64,000 nucleotides of DNA from Ideonella_A sakaiensis_A (GTDB lineage Bacteria > Pseudomonadota > Gammaproteobacteria > Burkholderiales > Burkholderiaceae_C). Shown here one piece after another: positions 15,791 to 24,383 of the stretch. The translations under genes were made by a program, and so were the position numbers. The DNA lies in NCBI RefSeq assembly GCF_048320135.1, contig NZ_CP182947.1, forward strand, positions 620,001-684,000, written 5' to 3'. Position 1 is the stretch's first letter. Each line of letters begins with the position of its first letter. The notes beneath the pieces were generated by a model. It was not told where the DNA came from, searched no databases, and saw only the letters and a program-made list of their open reading frames with translations.

Positions 15791-17527
15791 ATGTACACCT
15801 ATACCGATTTCGACCGCCATTTCGTCCGCCAGCGCGCGGCGCAGTACCGCGACCAGCTGCAACGCCGGCTGAATGGCGAGCTCGGCGAGGACGAATTCCG
15901 GCCGCTGCGGCTGCAGAACGGCTGGTATGTGCAGCGCCACGCGCCGATGCTGCGCATCGCCGTGCCTTACGGCGAACTGAGTTCGCGCCAGCTGCGCGCG
16001 CTGGCACGCATCGCCCGCGAATTCGACCACCAGGACAGCGGTCCGCACGCCGGCAAGGGCGGCTACGGCCATTTCACGACGCGGCAGAACCTGCAATTCA
16101 ACTGGATCCCGCTCGAGCGCAGCGCCGATGTAATGGACCTGCTGGCCGAGGTCGACATGCACGGCATCCAGACCAGCGGCAACTGCATCCGCAACATCAC
16201 CAGCGACTGCTTCGCCGGCATTGCCGCCGACGAGGCGGTTGACCCGCGGCCGTACTGCGAGATCCTGCGCCAGTGGAGCACGCTGCATCCTGAATTCGCC
16301 TTCCTGCCGCGCAAGTTCAAGATCGCGGTCACCGGCGCCAGCGAAGACCGCGCGGCGATCGCCTGGCACGACATCGGCCTGCAGCTGCTGAAAAACGACG
16401 CCGGCGAAGTCGGCTTCAAGGTGCTGGTCGGCGGTGGCATGGGCCGCACGCCGGTGATCGGCACGGTGATCCGCGATTTCCTGCCGTGGCAGCAGATCCT
16501 GCTGTTCATCGAGGCGATCGTCCGCGTCTACAACCGCCACGGCCGCCGCGACAACATGTACAAGGCGCGGATCAAGATCCTCGTGAAGGCCGAGGGCCAG
16601 CGCTTCATCGACGACGTCGCCGAAGAGTTCGAGCACATCCTGAAGGACGACCTCGACGGCAGCGCGCACCTGATTCCGCAGGCCGAATTCGATCGCGTCG
16701 CCGCGAGCTTCGTCGTCCCCGATGCGGTGCAGCCGCTGGCTGCCGACCAGTCGGCCTGGCGGCCGCCGGCCGACGCGCCAGCCGCGTTCGTGCGCTGGCT
16801 CGAGCGCAACAGCCATCCGCACCAGCAGCGCGGCTACCGCGCGGTGACGTTGTCGCTGAAGCGCGCCGGCATCGCGCCGGGCGACGTCGACGACGCACAG
16901 ATGGACAGCGCCGCGGCGCTGGCCGACCGCTACAGCCTCGGTGAACTGCGCGTCTCGCACGACCAGAACCTGGTGCTGCCGTGGGTGCGCGAATCCGACC
17001 TGCCGGGCCTCTGGCACGCTGCCCGCGACGCCGGCTTCGCAACGCCGAACATCGGTCTGCTGACCGACATGATCGCCTGCCCGGGTGGCGATTTCTGCGC
17101 CCTCGCCAATGCGCGCTCGATCCCGGTCGCCGCCGACATCACCGAACGGTTCAACGACATCGACCTGCTCGCCGACATCGGCGACATCGACCTGCACATC
17201 AGCGGCTGCATCAATTCCTGCGGCCACCACCACAGCGGCCACATCGGCATCCTCGGCGTCGACAAGGACGGCAGCGAGTGGTACCAGGTCACGCTCGGCG
17301 GCTCCGACGGCTCGCAGCTCGCCACCACACCGGTGCCCGGCAAGGTGATCGGCCCATCCTTCGCGGCCGACGAGATCGCCGACGCGGTCGAGGCGGTGAT
17401 CGACACCTACCTCGAACAGCGCAGCGGCAGCGCCGAGCACTTCATCGATACCGTGCGCCGCGTCGGCATCGATCCGTTCAAGGCCTCGGCGAACGCGGTG
17501 CGCCGCGCGACCGCCCTCGCCCATTGA
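15791..17527 (+). CDS. cysI: Assimilatory sulfite reductase, siroheme/[4Fe-4S] hemoprotein
   Basis: This 578-residue protein of the nitrite/sulfite reductase family has two ferredoxin-like halves (GPHAGKGGYGHFTTRQNLQFNW in the first). The cluster and siroheme ligands are C430, C436, C473 and C477 (ACPGGDFC and CINSC). The enzyme reduces sulfite to sulfide with six electrons. The window has no CysJ flavoprotein, but a ferredoxin and a ferredoxin-NADP reductase follow the operon, so electrons probably come through ferredoxin. The next gene is DUF934, a constant partner of this type of CysI. Confidence 0.92.
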   Translation: MYTYTDFDRHFVRQRAAQYRDQLQRRLNGELGEDEFRPLRLQNGWYVQRHAPMLRIAVPYGELSSRQLRALARIAREFDHQDSGPHAGKGGYGHFTTRQNLQFNWIPLERSADVMDLLAEVDMHGIQTSGNCIRNITSDCFAGIAADEAVDPRPYCEILRQWSTLHPEFAFLPRKFKIAVTGASEDRAAIAWHDIGLQLLKNDAGEVGFKVLVGGGMGRTPVIGTVIRDFLPWQQILLFIEAIVRVYNRHGRRDNMYKARIKILVKAEGQRFIDDVAEEFEHILKDDLDGSAHLIPQAEFDRVAASFVVPDAVQPLAADQSAWRPPADAPAAFVRWLERNSHPHQQRGYRAVTLSLKRAGIAPGDVDDAQMDSAAALADRYSLGELRVSHDQNLVLPWVRESDLPGLWHAARDAGFATPNIGLLTDMIACPGGDFCALANARSIPVAADITERFNDIDLLADIGDIDLHISGCINSCGHHHSGHIGILGVDKDGSEWYQVTLGGSDGSQLATTPVPGKVIGPSFAADEIADAVEAVIDTYLEQRSGSAEHFIDTVRRVGIDPFKASANAVRRATALAH

Positions 17528-17550
17528 GCACCCATCAGGACCTGTCACCG

Positions 17551-18090
17551 ATGAACTTCATCCATCCCCGACACGACCGCTGGCACACCGTCAGCGGTGA
17601 AGACGGACCGGTCGTCACGCTGACGCCGGCGCCGCACAGCCTGCTCAGCCTGACCCAGTGGCATGCGATCCGCGCGCAGTGGCCCGCCGGCATGCCGGTT
17701 GGCGTCGAGCTGCCGAACGACAGCGAACTCGCTGCGATCAGCGACGACCTCCCGCGCATCGCGCTGGTCGTGCTGCATTTTCCGAAGTGGACCGACGGCC
17801 GCGCCTACAGCCAGGCCCGCGTGTTGCGCAGCCGGCACCGTTTTGCCGGCGAGATCCGCGCAATCGGCGATGTCGTCGTCGACATGATGCCGCTGCTGCA
17901 ACGCTGCGGCTTCGACGCGGTCGTGTTGCGCGGCGACCAGTCGCGTGCGACCGCCGAGCGGGCGCTGGGCTTTTTCCCCGGCCACTACCAGGGCGACGTG
18001 CGCCAGCGAAAGCCGATCTTTGCGCGGCCGGCCGATGAACTGAAAGCGGCCAGCGGCAGCAGCTTCATCGAAACCGGAGCGGCGATATGA
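17551..18090 (+). CDS. DUF934 protein of the sulfite reductase operon
   Basis: This 179-residue soluble protein has the DUF934 pattern, including FPKWTDGRAYSQARVLRSRHRFAGE in the middle and DVVVDMMPLLQRCGFDAVVL. Genes of this family almost always sit between cysI and cysH in beta- and alphaproteobacteria, as here, and are thought to help sulfite reductase, although their biochemical role is not settled. The stop overlaps the cysH start by four bases. The ATG at 17551 is the only start that keeps the conserved N-terminus clear of cysI. Confidence 0.88.
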   Translation: MNFIHPRHDRWHTVSGEDGPVVTLTPAPHSLLSLTQWHAIRAQWPAGMPVGVELPNDSELAAISDDLPRIALVVLHFPKWTDGRAYSQARVLRSRHRFAGEIRAIGDVVVDMMPLLQRCGFDAVVLRGDQSRATAERALGFFPGHYQGDVRQRKPIFARPADELKAASGSSFIETGAAI

Positions 18091-18830
18091 GCGCGATCGA
18101 CCTCTATGCCCGCAAGAGCGCCGGTTTCGAAGCGAAACTTGCGGCGACGCTCGAGGTGCTGCGCCGCGCCGCGGCCGAACATCCCGGCCGAGTCGTGCAG
18201 TCGACCAGCCTCGGCGCCGAGGACATGGTCGTCACCGACCTGATCGCCCGGCACCAGTTGCCGATCGCACTGGCGACGCTCGATACCGGGATGCTGCATG
18301 CCGAGACGCTGCAGCTGATCAAGCGCATCGAGGCCCGCTACGGCCTCGCGATCGAGGTGTTCCGCCCGGTCAATGAAGCGACCATCCATTTCGTCCGCGA
18401 AAACGGCGAAGACGCGATGTACAAGAGCATTGCGCTGCGCAAGGCCTGCTGCGCGATGCGCAAGCTCGAGCCGCTGTCGCGGATGCTGGCCGGCCGCAGC
18501 GCGTGGATCACCGGGCTGCGCCGCGAGCAGTCGGCGACCCGCGGCGCGGTGCCGTTCGACGAGGACGATGGCCAGGGCCGCCGCAAGATCAATCCGCTGG
18601 CCGACTGGAGCTGGAACGACGTCTGGTTCCACATCGCTACCAACGAAGTCCCGTACAACCCGCTGCACGACCAGTTCATGCCGAGCATCGGCTGCGCGCC
18701 ATGCACCCGCGAAATTGCCGTCGGCGAGGATTTCCGCGCCGGCCGCTGGTGGTGGGAAGACGAGAACGCGAAGGAATGTGGCCTGCATGTGAAGCCGCAG
18801 ACCGCATCACAAACAGGAGCCCGCGCATGA
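18087..18830 (+). CDS. cysH: Adenylylsulfate (APS) reductase, [4Fe-4S] type
   Basis: This 247-residue member of the PAPS/APS reductase family has STSLGAEDMVVTDL, the nucleotide loop LDTGMLHAETLQL, and the active-site cysteine in KECGLH (C231). It also has the paired cysteines C121-C122 and C203-x-x-C206 that hold a [4Fe-4S] cluster. These four cysteines mark enzymes that reduce APS directly rather than PAPS. The absence of a cysC kinase gene or CysC fusion in this operon agrees with that. Start and stop overlap both neighbours by four bases. Confidence 0.92.
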   Translation: MSAIDLYARKSAGFEAKLAATLEVLRRAAAEHPGRVVQSTSLGAEDMVVTDLIARHQLPIALATLDTGMLHAETLQLIKRIEARYGLAIEVFRPVNEATIHFVRENGEDAMYKSIALRKACCAMRKLEPLSRMLAGRSAWITGLRREQSATRGAVPFDEDDGQGRRKINPLADWSWNDVWFHIATNEVPYNPLHDQFMPSIGCAPCTREIAVGEDFRAGRWWWEDENAKECGLHVKPQTASQTGARA

Positions 18831-19786
18831 ATGCACCGTTGACCGTCGAGCAGTTGCTGCCCGAACTCGACCACAGCCACCTCGACTGGCTGGAAGAGGA
18901 GGCGATCTTCATCCTGCGCGAAACCGTTGCCGCCTTCGAGCGCCCGGCGCTGCTGTTTTCCGGCGGCAAGGATTCCTGCGTCGTGTTGCGGCTGGCCGAG
19001 AAGGCTTTCAAGACCCGGCAACCCGACGGCAGCTACAAGGGCCGGCTGCCATTCCCGCTGCTGCATGTCGATACCGGTCACAACTTTCCCGAGGTGATCG
19101 AATTCCGCGATCGCCGAGTCGCCGAGATGGGCGAGCGACTGGTCGTTGGCGACCTCGAGGATTCGATCCGGCGCGGCACGGTCCGGCTGTCGCATCCGCT
19201 CGAATCGCGCAACGGCCACCAGACGGTGGCACTGCTCGAGGCGATCGAGGCGCACCGCTTCGACGTGCTGATGGGTGGCGCCCGCCGCGACGAGGAAAAG
19301 GCGCGCGCGAAGGAACGCATCTTCAGCCACCGCGACAGCTTCGGCCAGTGGCAGCCAAAGGAGCAGCGGCCGGAACTCTGGACGCTGTTCAATACCCGCA
19401 TCCGCCCCGGCGAACACATGCGCTCGTTCCCGATCAGCAACTGGACCGAACTCGACGTCTGGCTGTACATCGCTCGCGAGAACATCCCGCTGCCCGGCCT
19501 GTATTACCGCCATCAGCGGCAGGTCGTCCGGCGCAAGGGGCTGCTGGTGCCGGTGACCGACGTGACGCCGCCAGCCGCCGGCGAGAGCGTCGAGACTGCC
19601 GAGGTGCGGTTCCGCACCGTCGGCGACATGACCTGCACCTGCCCGGTCGAAAGCCCGGCCGCCAATGCGGTCGAGATCGTCGCCGAGACGCTGAAAGTCA
19701 CCGTCAGCGAGCGTGGCGCGACGCGGATGGACGACCGCACGTCCGACGCCTCGATGGAACGCCGCAAGAAGGAAGGATATTTCTGA
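18827..19786 (+). CDS. cysD: Sulfate adenylyltransferase subunit 2
   Basis: This 319-residue protein of the ATP pyrophosphatase (PP-loop) family has the loop FSGGKDSCVVLRLAEKAF near residue 45, then HVDTGHNFPEVIEFRD, GARRDEEKARAKERIFS and FPISNWTELDVWLYI, all typical of CysD. With CysN it forms ATP sulfurylase, which makes APS from sulfate and ATP. It overlaps cysH (ATGA) and cysN (one shared base, TGATG), so translation is tightly coupled. Confidence 0.95.
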   Translation: MNAPLTVEQLLPELDHSHLDWLEEEAIFILRETVAAFERPALLFSGGKDSCVVLRLAEKAFKTRQPDGSYKGRLPFPLLHVDTGHNFPEVIEFRDRRVAEMGERLVVGDLEDSIRRGTVRLSHPLESRNGHQTVALLEAIEAHRFDVLMGGARRDEEKARAKERIFSHRDSFGQWQPKEQRPELWTLFNTRIRPGEHMRSFPISNWTELDVWLYIARENIPLPGLYYRHQRQVVRRKGLLVPVTDVTPPAAGESVETAEVRFRTVGDMTCTCPVESPAANAVEIVAETLKVTVSERGATRMDDRTSDASMERRKKEGYF

Positions 19787-21165
19787 TGAACTTCGAAGCA
19801 GACACCCTGGTTGCCGAGACGGCAACCCTCGAGGCGCCGGTCCCGGCCGGCAAGACCGGCGCGCCGGCCCCGGTGGCCGACCACCGCGCGCTGCGCTTCC
19901 TGACCGCCGGCAGCGTCGACGACGGCAAGAGCACGCTGATCGGCCGGCTGCTGTTCGACAGCCAGGCCATCCTCGCCGACCAGATGGATGTGCTGCACCG
20001 GCGTGCCGCCGGCGCGCCGATCGATCTGTCGCTGCTGACCGACGGCCTCGAGGCCGAACGCGAGCAAGGCATCACGATCGATGTCGCCTACCGCTATTTC
20101 GCGACCCGCACCCGCAAATTCATCATTGCCGATGCACCGGGTCATGAGCAGTACACCCGCAACATGGTGACTGCCGCGGCCGGCAGCGATGCCGCGGTGG
20201 TGCTGGTCGACATCACGAAGATCGACTGGCATGCCGACCGCATCGGGCTGCTGCCGCAGACGCGCCGCCACGCGCTGCTGGCCCACCTGTTGCGTGTGCC
20301 AAGCATCGTCTTCGCGGTCAACAAGCTCGATGCGGTCGACGACCCTGCTGTCGCCTACCAGCGCACCCGCGACGCGCTGCTCGGCTTCGCCGCCCAGGCC
20401 GGCATCGCGGTCGCCGGCGTGATCCCGGTCTCGGCGCTGCGCGGCGACAACGTCACGCAGGCGCCGGCCGAGACGCCCGGCGTGCTGCATGCCTGGGCCG
20501 CGTGGTACCTAGGCCCGTCGCTGCTGCAGCTGCTCGAGCGGCTGCCGGCGGCGCAGGAACGCAAGACCGGCTCGCTGCTGATGCCGGTGCAATATGTCGC
20601 CCGCGAAGGCGAAGGCACCGGCAACCAGCCGCGCACCTTGTGGGGCCGCATCGCCCACGGCGAGGTGCGCGCCGGCACCGCGGTGCAACTGCATCCGAGC
20701 GGAGAGCAGGCGGTGGTCGCCGAGGTGCGGCTCGCCGGCAGCGTCGTCGACAGCGCGGCAGCCGGGCAGTCGGCCGGCCTCGTGCTCGACCGCCAGCTCG
20801 ATGTCTCGCGCGGCGACTGGATCTCGACCCCCGGCACCGTTCAGCACACACAGCGCTTCGGCGCGACGCTGGCATGGCTCGATACCGAGCCGGCGCAGGT
20901 CGGACGCAAATACTGGGTCCGCCACGGCAACCGCTGGACCCAGGCACGCATCGTGCAAATAGACAGCCAGCTCGATATCCACAGCCTGAGCCCTGTCGAT
21001 GCCCACCAGCTGGCGGTCAACGACATTGGCCAGGTCGTCATCGAGACGCAGCAGCCGCTGCCGGTCGAGGCCTATGCCGACAACCGCGTCGGCGGCTCCC
21101 TGATCATCGTGGACCCGGCCAGCAACCGCACCAGTGGCGCCTTGCTGGTGACGGCCACCCATTGA
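19786..21165 (+). CDS. cysN: Sulfate adenylyltransferase subunit 1 (GTPase)
   Basis: This 459-residue elongation-factor-like GTPase has the P-loop GSVDDGKST at 42-50, DAPGHEQYTRNM (G3) and NKLD (G4), followed by two beta-barrel domains. GTP hydrolysis drives APS synthesis by CysD. The chain ends after the barrels without a C-terminal APS kinase (CysC) domain, which matches the APS-type reductase encoded upstream. The first 30 or so residues form a low-complexity Ala/Pro extension. The start shares a base with the cysD stop. Confidence 0.93.
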   Translation: MNFEADTLVAETATLEAPVPAGKTGAPAPVADHRALRFLTAGSVDDGKSTLIGRLLFDSQAILADQMDVLHRRAAGAPIDLSLLTDGLEAEREQGITIDVAYRYFATRTRKFIIADAPGHEQYTRNMVTAAAGSDAAVVLVDITKIDWHADRIGLLPQTRRHALLAHLLRVPSIVFAVNKLDAVDDPAVAYQRTRDALLGFAAQAGIAVAGVIPVSALRGDNVTQAPAETPGVLHAWAAWYLGPSLLQLLERLPAAQERKTGSLLMPVQYVAREGEGTGNQPRTLWGRIAHGEVRAGTAVQLHPSGEQAVVAEVRLAGSVVDSAAAGQSAGLVLDRQLDVSRGDWISTPGTVQHTQRFGATLAWLDTEPAQVGRKYWVRHGNRWTQARIVQIDSQLDIHSLSPVDAHQLAVNDIGQVVIETQQPLPVEAYADNRVGGSLIIVDPASNRTSGALLVTATH

Positions 21166-21181
21166 GCGAGTGACGAGGCGA

Positions 21182-21991
21182 ATGGGAACAGTCTTCTTCA
21201 TCGGCGCCGGGCCCGGCGCGGCCGATCTGATCACCGTCCGCGGCGCACGTCGGCTGGCGAGTGCCGACGTCGTGTTGTACGACGCCTTGACCGACCCGGC
21301 ATTGCGCGAACTCGCCCCGCAGGCGCGGTGGATCGATGTCGGCAAACGGGGTTTTTGCGACAGCACCGGCCAGACCAGCATCAATGCGCTGCTGGTCCGC
21401 CATGCCCGGCAGTCAGCGGTCGTCGTGCGGCTGAAGGGCGGCGATCCGAGCGTCTTCGGCCGCCTCGAGGAAGAACTCGATGCACTGGCCGAGGCAGCGA
21501 TTCCGTGCGAAGTGATTCCGGGCGTCACCGCCGCGATCGCCGCCGCAGCAGCAACCCGCCGGCCGTTGACGCGGCGCGGCAGCGGCCGCAGCGTCAGCCT
21601 GAGCACCGCGATGACCGCTGCAACATCGCCGACGCAGCGCGCCAGCGGCGTTGCTGCCGGGCCGCTGCGCGCCAGCCGCACCGCCGATACCGAGGTGTTT
21701 TACATGGCCGGCAAGCAGCTGGCCGCGTTGTCGCGCCGGCTGGTCGATGCCGGCTGGTCGGCCGACGAGGCGGTCAGCGTCGTCTCGCGTGCGGGCTGGC
21801 CGGACCAGTTGCACAGCGACCACACGATCGGCTCGCTGGCCAGCGCCAGCATGCTGCACGCCGGCCGGCCGACGGTCGTCACGGTCGGCGCCGGCGCACG
21901 CCCGCTGGCCGCCGAACCGGTGGCGGTCGTCGCGGCCATCGAAACTGCAGAGAAGACCATGAGCCGGGGCGAGGTGCAGCCCAGGCCTTAA
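21182..21991 (+). CDS. cobA: Uroporphyrinogen-III C-methyltransferase (siroheme pathway)
   Basis: This 269-residue SAM-dependent tetrapyrrole methylase has FFIGAGPGAADLITVRGARRL at the N-terminus, VVRLKGGDPSVFGRLEEE and VIPGVTAAIAAAA, the standard SUMT motifs. It makes precorrin-2, needed for the siroheme of CysI, which explains its place in the operon. The stretch at about residues 133-160 is more divergent than usual. The ATG at 21182 is used; a GTG four codons upstream is also possible. No oxidase/chelatase (CysG-N) domain is present. Confidence 0.85.
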   Translation: MGTVFFIGAGPGAADLITVRGARRLASADVVLYDALTDPALRELAPQARWIDVGKRGFCDSTGQTSINALLVRHARQSAVVVRLKGGDPSVFGRLEEELDALAEAAIPCEVIPGVTAAIAAAAATRRPLTRRGSGRSVSLSTAMTAATSPTQRASGVAAGPLRASRTADTEVFYMAGKQLAALSRRLVDAGWSADEAVSVVSRAGWPDQLHSDHTIGSLASASMLHAGRPTVVTVGAGARPLAAEPVAVVAAIETAEKTMSRGEVQPRP

Positions 21992-22045
21992 AATTGCGCG
22001 CTTCGCACCACAAGTGTGCGCGCCGATCCCGAACAGAGCCAGAAC

Positions 22046-22372
22046 ATGACCCACGTCGTCACCGAAGCGTGCATCCGTTGCAAATATACCGACTGCGTCG
22101 ACGTCTGCCCGGTGGATTGCTTTCGCGAAGGCCCGAATTTCCTGACCATCGATCCCGATGAGTGCATCGATTGCGCGGTCTGCATTCCGGAGTGCCCGGT
22201 CAATGCGATCATGCCCGAGGAAGACGTGCCGGCTGACCAGCAGCACATGATCAAGCTGAATGCCGAGCTGGCCCACATCGGCTGGCCGAGCATCACGAAG
22301 CGCAAGCCGCCGCCGCCGGATGCCGACGAGTGGAAGGACCGCGACAACAAGCTGTCCGAGTTGATCCGCTGA
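22046..22372 (+). CDS. fdxA: 7Fe ferredoxin FdxA ([3Fe-4S][4Fe-4S])
   Basis: This 108-residue protein starts MTHVVTEACIRCKYTDC. It has cysteines at 9, 12, 17, 21 and 25, then 40, 43, 46 and 50 (CIDCAVCIPECPVNAI), the arrangement of seven-iron ferredoxins of the Azotobacter FdI/FdxA type, and the long acidic and proline-containing tail usual for them. It lies 54 bases after the siroheme methyltransferase and 14 bases before a ferredoxin-NADP reductase on the same strand. That suggests an electron chain to sulfite reductase. Confidence 0.93.
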   Translation: MTHVVTEACIRCKYTDCVDVCPVDCFREGPNFLTIDPDECIDCAVCIPECPVNAIMPEEDVPADQQHMIKLNAELAHIGWPSITKRKPPPPDADEWKDRDNKLSELIR

Positions 22373-22386
22373 GCGCGGCGCCGCCG

Positions 22387-23439
22387 ATGGCCGCGGCCGA
22401 ACCGATCCGCACCGACGCCGTCGTGATCGGCGCCGGCCCGGTTGGCCTGTTCCAGGTCTTCCAGCTCGGCCTGCAGGAAATCCATGTCGAACTGATCGAT
22501 GCGCTGCCGCACCTTGGCGGCCAGTGCGCCGAGTTGTATCCGGACAAGCCGATCTACGACATACCGGGGCTGCCCGTCTGCGGCGGCCGCGAACTTGCCG
22601 AACGGCTCGAACGCCAGATGGCGCCGATGCGCCCGGGCATCCACCTCGGGCAGATCGTCGAACGGCTGGCCGCGCGCGACGATGGCCGCTTCGACGTCGA
22701 GACGTCGAGCGGCCAGTGCTTCGACGCAAGCTGCGTCGTCATTGCCGGCGGCATCGGTGCCTTCGAACCGAAGCGGCTGAAGATCGACGGCCTCGCCGCA
22801 TTCGAGGGCCGCCAGCTGTTCCATTCGGTGCCGGATGCGCAACTGCTTGCCGGCCGGCAGGTCGTGATCGTCGGCGGCGAGCAGGAAGCGGTCGACACCG
22901 CGCTGGCGCTGACCGCCGAACCCGGCGACGCTGCGCCGGCCAGTGTCACGCTGGTCCATCGGCGCGATGTGCTGAAGGCCGATCCGGCGCAGATTGCCGA
23001 AGTCGAGCGGCGCATCGGCGACGGCCGGCTGCGTTTTGTCGCTGGCCAGCCGACCGGCTTCACCGCCGACGGCGACCGGCTGCGGGCGCTCGAGCTGATG
23101 GCGCCGGATGCCAGCAGCACCGAACTGCCACTCGATGTCGTGCTTGTCAGGCAGGGCTTGAGTCCCCACCTCGGCCCGATTGCGCGCTGGGGCCTGCAGA
23201 TCGAGCGCAAGCAGCTCGTCGTCGATACCGCCGGCTTCGAGACGAGTGTCGCCGGCATCCATGCGGTCGGCGACGTCAACACCTATCCGGGCAAGAAGAA
23301 GCTGATCGTCTGCGGCTTCCACGAGGCCACGCTGGCGGCCTTCGCCGCCGCGGCGCGGCTGTTTCCGGACCGCCCGGCCCATCTGCAGTACACGACGACC
23401 AGCCCGCGGCTGCACCGCCTGCTCGGCGTCGGCGGCTGA
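22387..23439 (+). CDS. Ferredoxin-NADP reductase, thioredoxin-reductase-like type
   Basis: This 350-residue flavoprotein has the FAD motif VIGAGPVGLFQVFQLGLQ, the segment LGGQCAELYPDKPIYDIPG diagnostic of the TrxR-like ferredoxin-NADP reductases, a second dinucleotide site (VVIVGGEQEAVDTAL) and the C-terminal GDVNTYPGKKKLIVCGFHEA. The redox CxxC of true thioredoxin reductases is missing, as expected. It reduces ferredoxin with NADPH; here the partner is probably the FdxA encoded just before it, and the electron sink CysI. Confidence 0.9.
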   Translation: MAAAEPIRTDAVVIGAGPVGLFQVFQLGLQEIHVELIDALPHLGGQCAELYPDKPIYDIPGLPVCGGRELAERLERQMAPMRPGIHLGQIVERLAARDDGRFDVETSSGQCFDASCVVIAGGIGAFEPKRLKIDGLAAFEGRQLFHSVPDAQLLAGRQVVIVGGEQEAVDTALALTAEPGDAAPASVTLVHRRDVLKADPAQIAEVERRIGDGRLRFVAGQPTGFTADGDRLRALELMAPDASSTELPLDVVLVRQGLSPHLGPIARWGLQIERKQLVVDTAGFETSVAGIHAVGDVNTYPGKKKLIVCGFHEATLAAFAAAARLFPDRPAHLQYTTTSPRLHRLLGVGG

Positions 23440-23558
23440 GCGCAAGCGCCGCCGATGCTGCGCAATTTGCACGCGGCCCGCCGGCGCTGCGACGTACAGG
23501 CTTCCGGCGCGCCGCTTCCGTTGCTAGTATCGACCGCCACCACTCGTCAGAGCGGACC

Positions 23559-24383
23559 ATGCCCAGCCTGCGCCTCTCCGAGCAACAGGTCGCCGAATTG
23601 TCGGACGACATGGTGCGCCGGCATGCACTCGACCTGAACCGCCGCACCGGACAGCGCGTGGCAGCCGATCGGCAGCCACCGGCTGCCGGGCTGCCGGCGG
23701 CGGCGCCCCAGCTGAAGGCCTTGCATGCGGAATTGCGGGCCCAACTGCAGCAAAAGGCCGGTGGCGCGGCGCCGCATCTGGTGGTCGACCTGGATCACAC
23801 CGCGCGCCAGTTGCTGCGCGCGCTGCAGGCCGGTGCGGGCTACCGCGAACCGGCCGCCGCGGCGTTGATGACGGCCGCTGCGGCGCTCGGTGCGCTGTGG
23901 CTCGGCGACGATCGGCTGTGCATCGATGGCGAGCAGTCGGTGCCGCCGCTCGCCGAACCGGTCGAAGCCACCGCGTTGCGCGATTGGGCCGAGGCCAGCT
24001 GGGCCGAGCGACATCGGTTTGCGTCGCGGCGCGCCCACGCTCTGCAGTTGCCGGTCCGTTATGCACTGGCCCATGCGGTCGAGTCAGGCGGTTTTGATTC
24101 GCAGACGCTGCGGTCGATCGCCGATGCGGTATTCGATGCCTCGCAGCAGGACTCGTTGCGGCGATTTCTGGGCGCCGAACGTGCGCTGATTGCGGCGGCC
24201 GGACTCGATGCGCAGACGATTGGCGATCGACAAGTCGAGGCGGTGTGCCTGGCCGGCGATCTCGCATTCGGCCTCGGGCGCTTCGTCCGGATCGCGGTCG
24301 CGGCGCGGTCGGCAGGCCAGGCCGCATCGGCCGATGCGCTGACGGATCATCTTCGGGAGGCGCTCGATGCCCTGGCAGACTGA
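23559..24383 (+). CDS. Hypothetical protein, first gene of a three-gene cassette
   Basis: I do not recognise this 274-residue protein. It is soluble, mostly helical and rich in Ala, Leu, Arg and Asp, with no signal peptide, membrane segment or catalytic motif that I can see. The last 17 bases overlap the metalloprotease-like gene that follows, so the two are likely translated together. A weak promoter may precede it (TTCCGG at 23502, TAGTAT at 23525, 17 bases apart). The gene is set off from the upstream ferredoxin reductase by 119 bases. It could be a cognate partner, adaptor or inhibitor of the next product. Confidence 0.6.
   Translation: MPSLRLSEQQVAELSDDMVRRHALDLNRRTGQRVAADRQPPAAGLPAAAPQLKALHAELRAQLQQKAGGAAPHLVVDLDHTARQLLRALQAGAGYREPAAAALMTAAAALGALWLGDDRLCIDGEQSVPPLAEPVEATALRDWAEASWAERHRFASRRAHALQLPVRYALAHAVESGGFDSQTLRSIADAVFDASQQDSLRRFLGAERALIAAAGLDAQTIGDRQVEAVCLAGDLAFGLGRFVRIAVAARSAGQAASADALTDHLREALDALAD

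Noticed and set aside
19786..21165. CysNC fusion (APS kinase domain at the end of cysN)
   Set aside because: The protein ends after the beta-barrel domains; no second P-loop is present.
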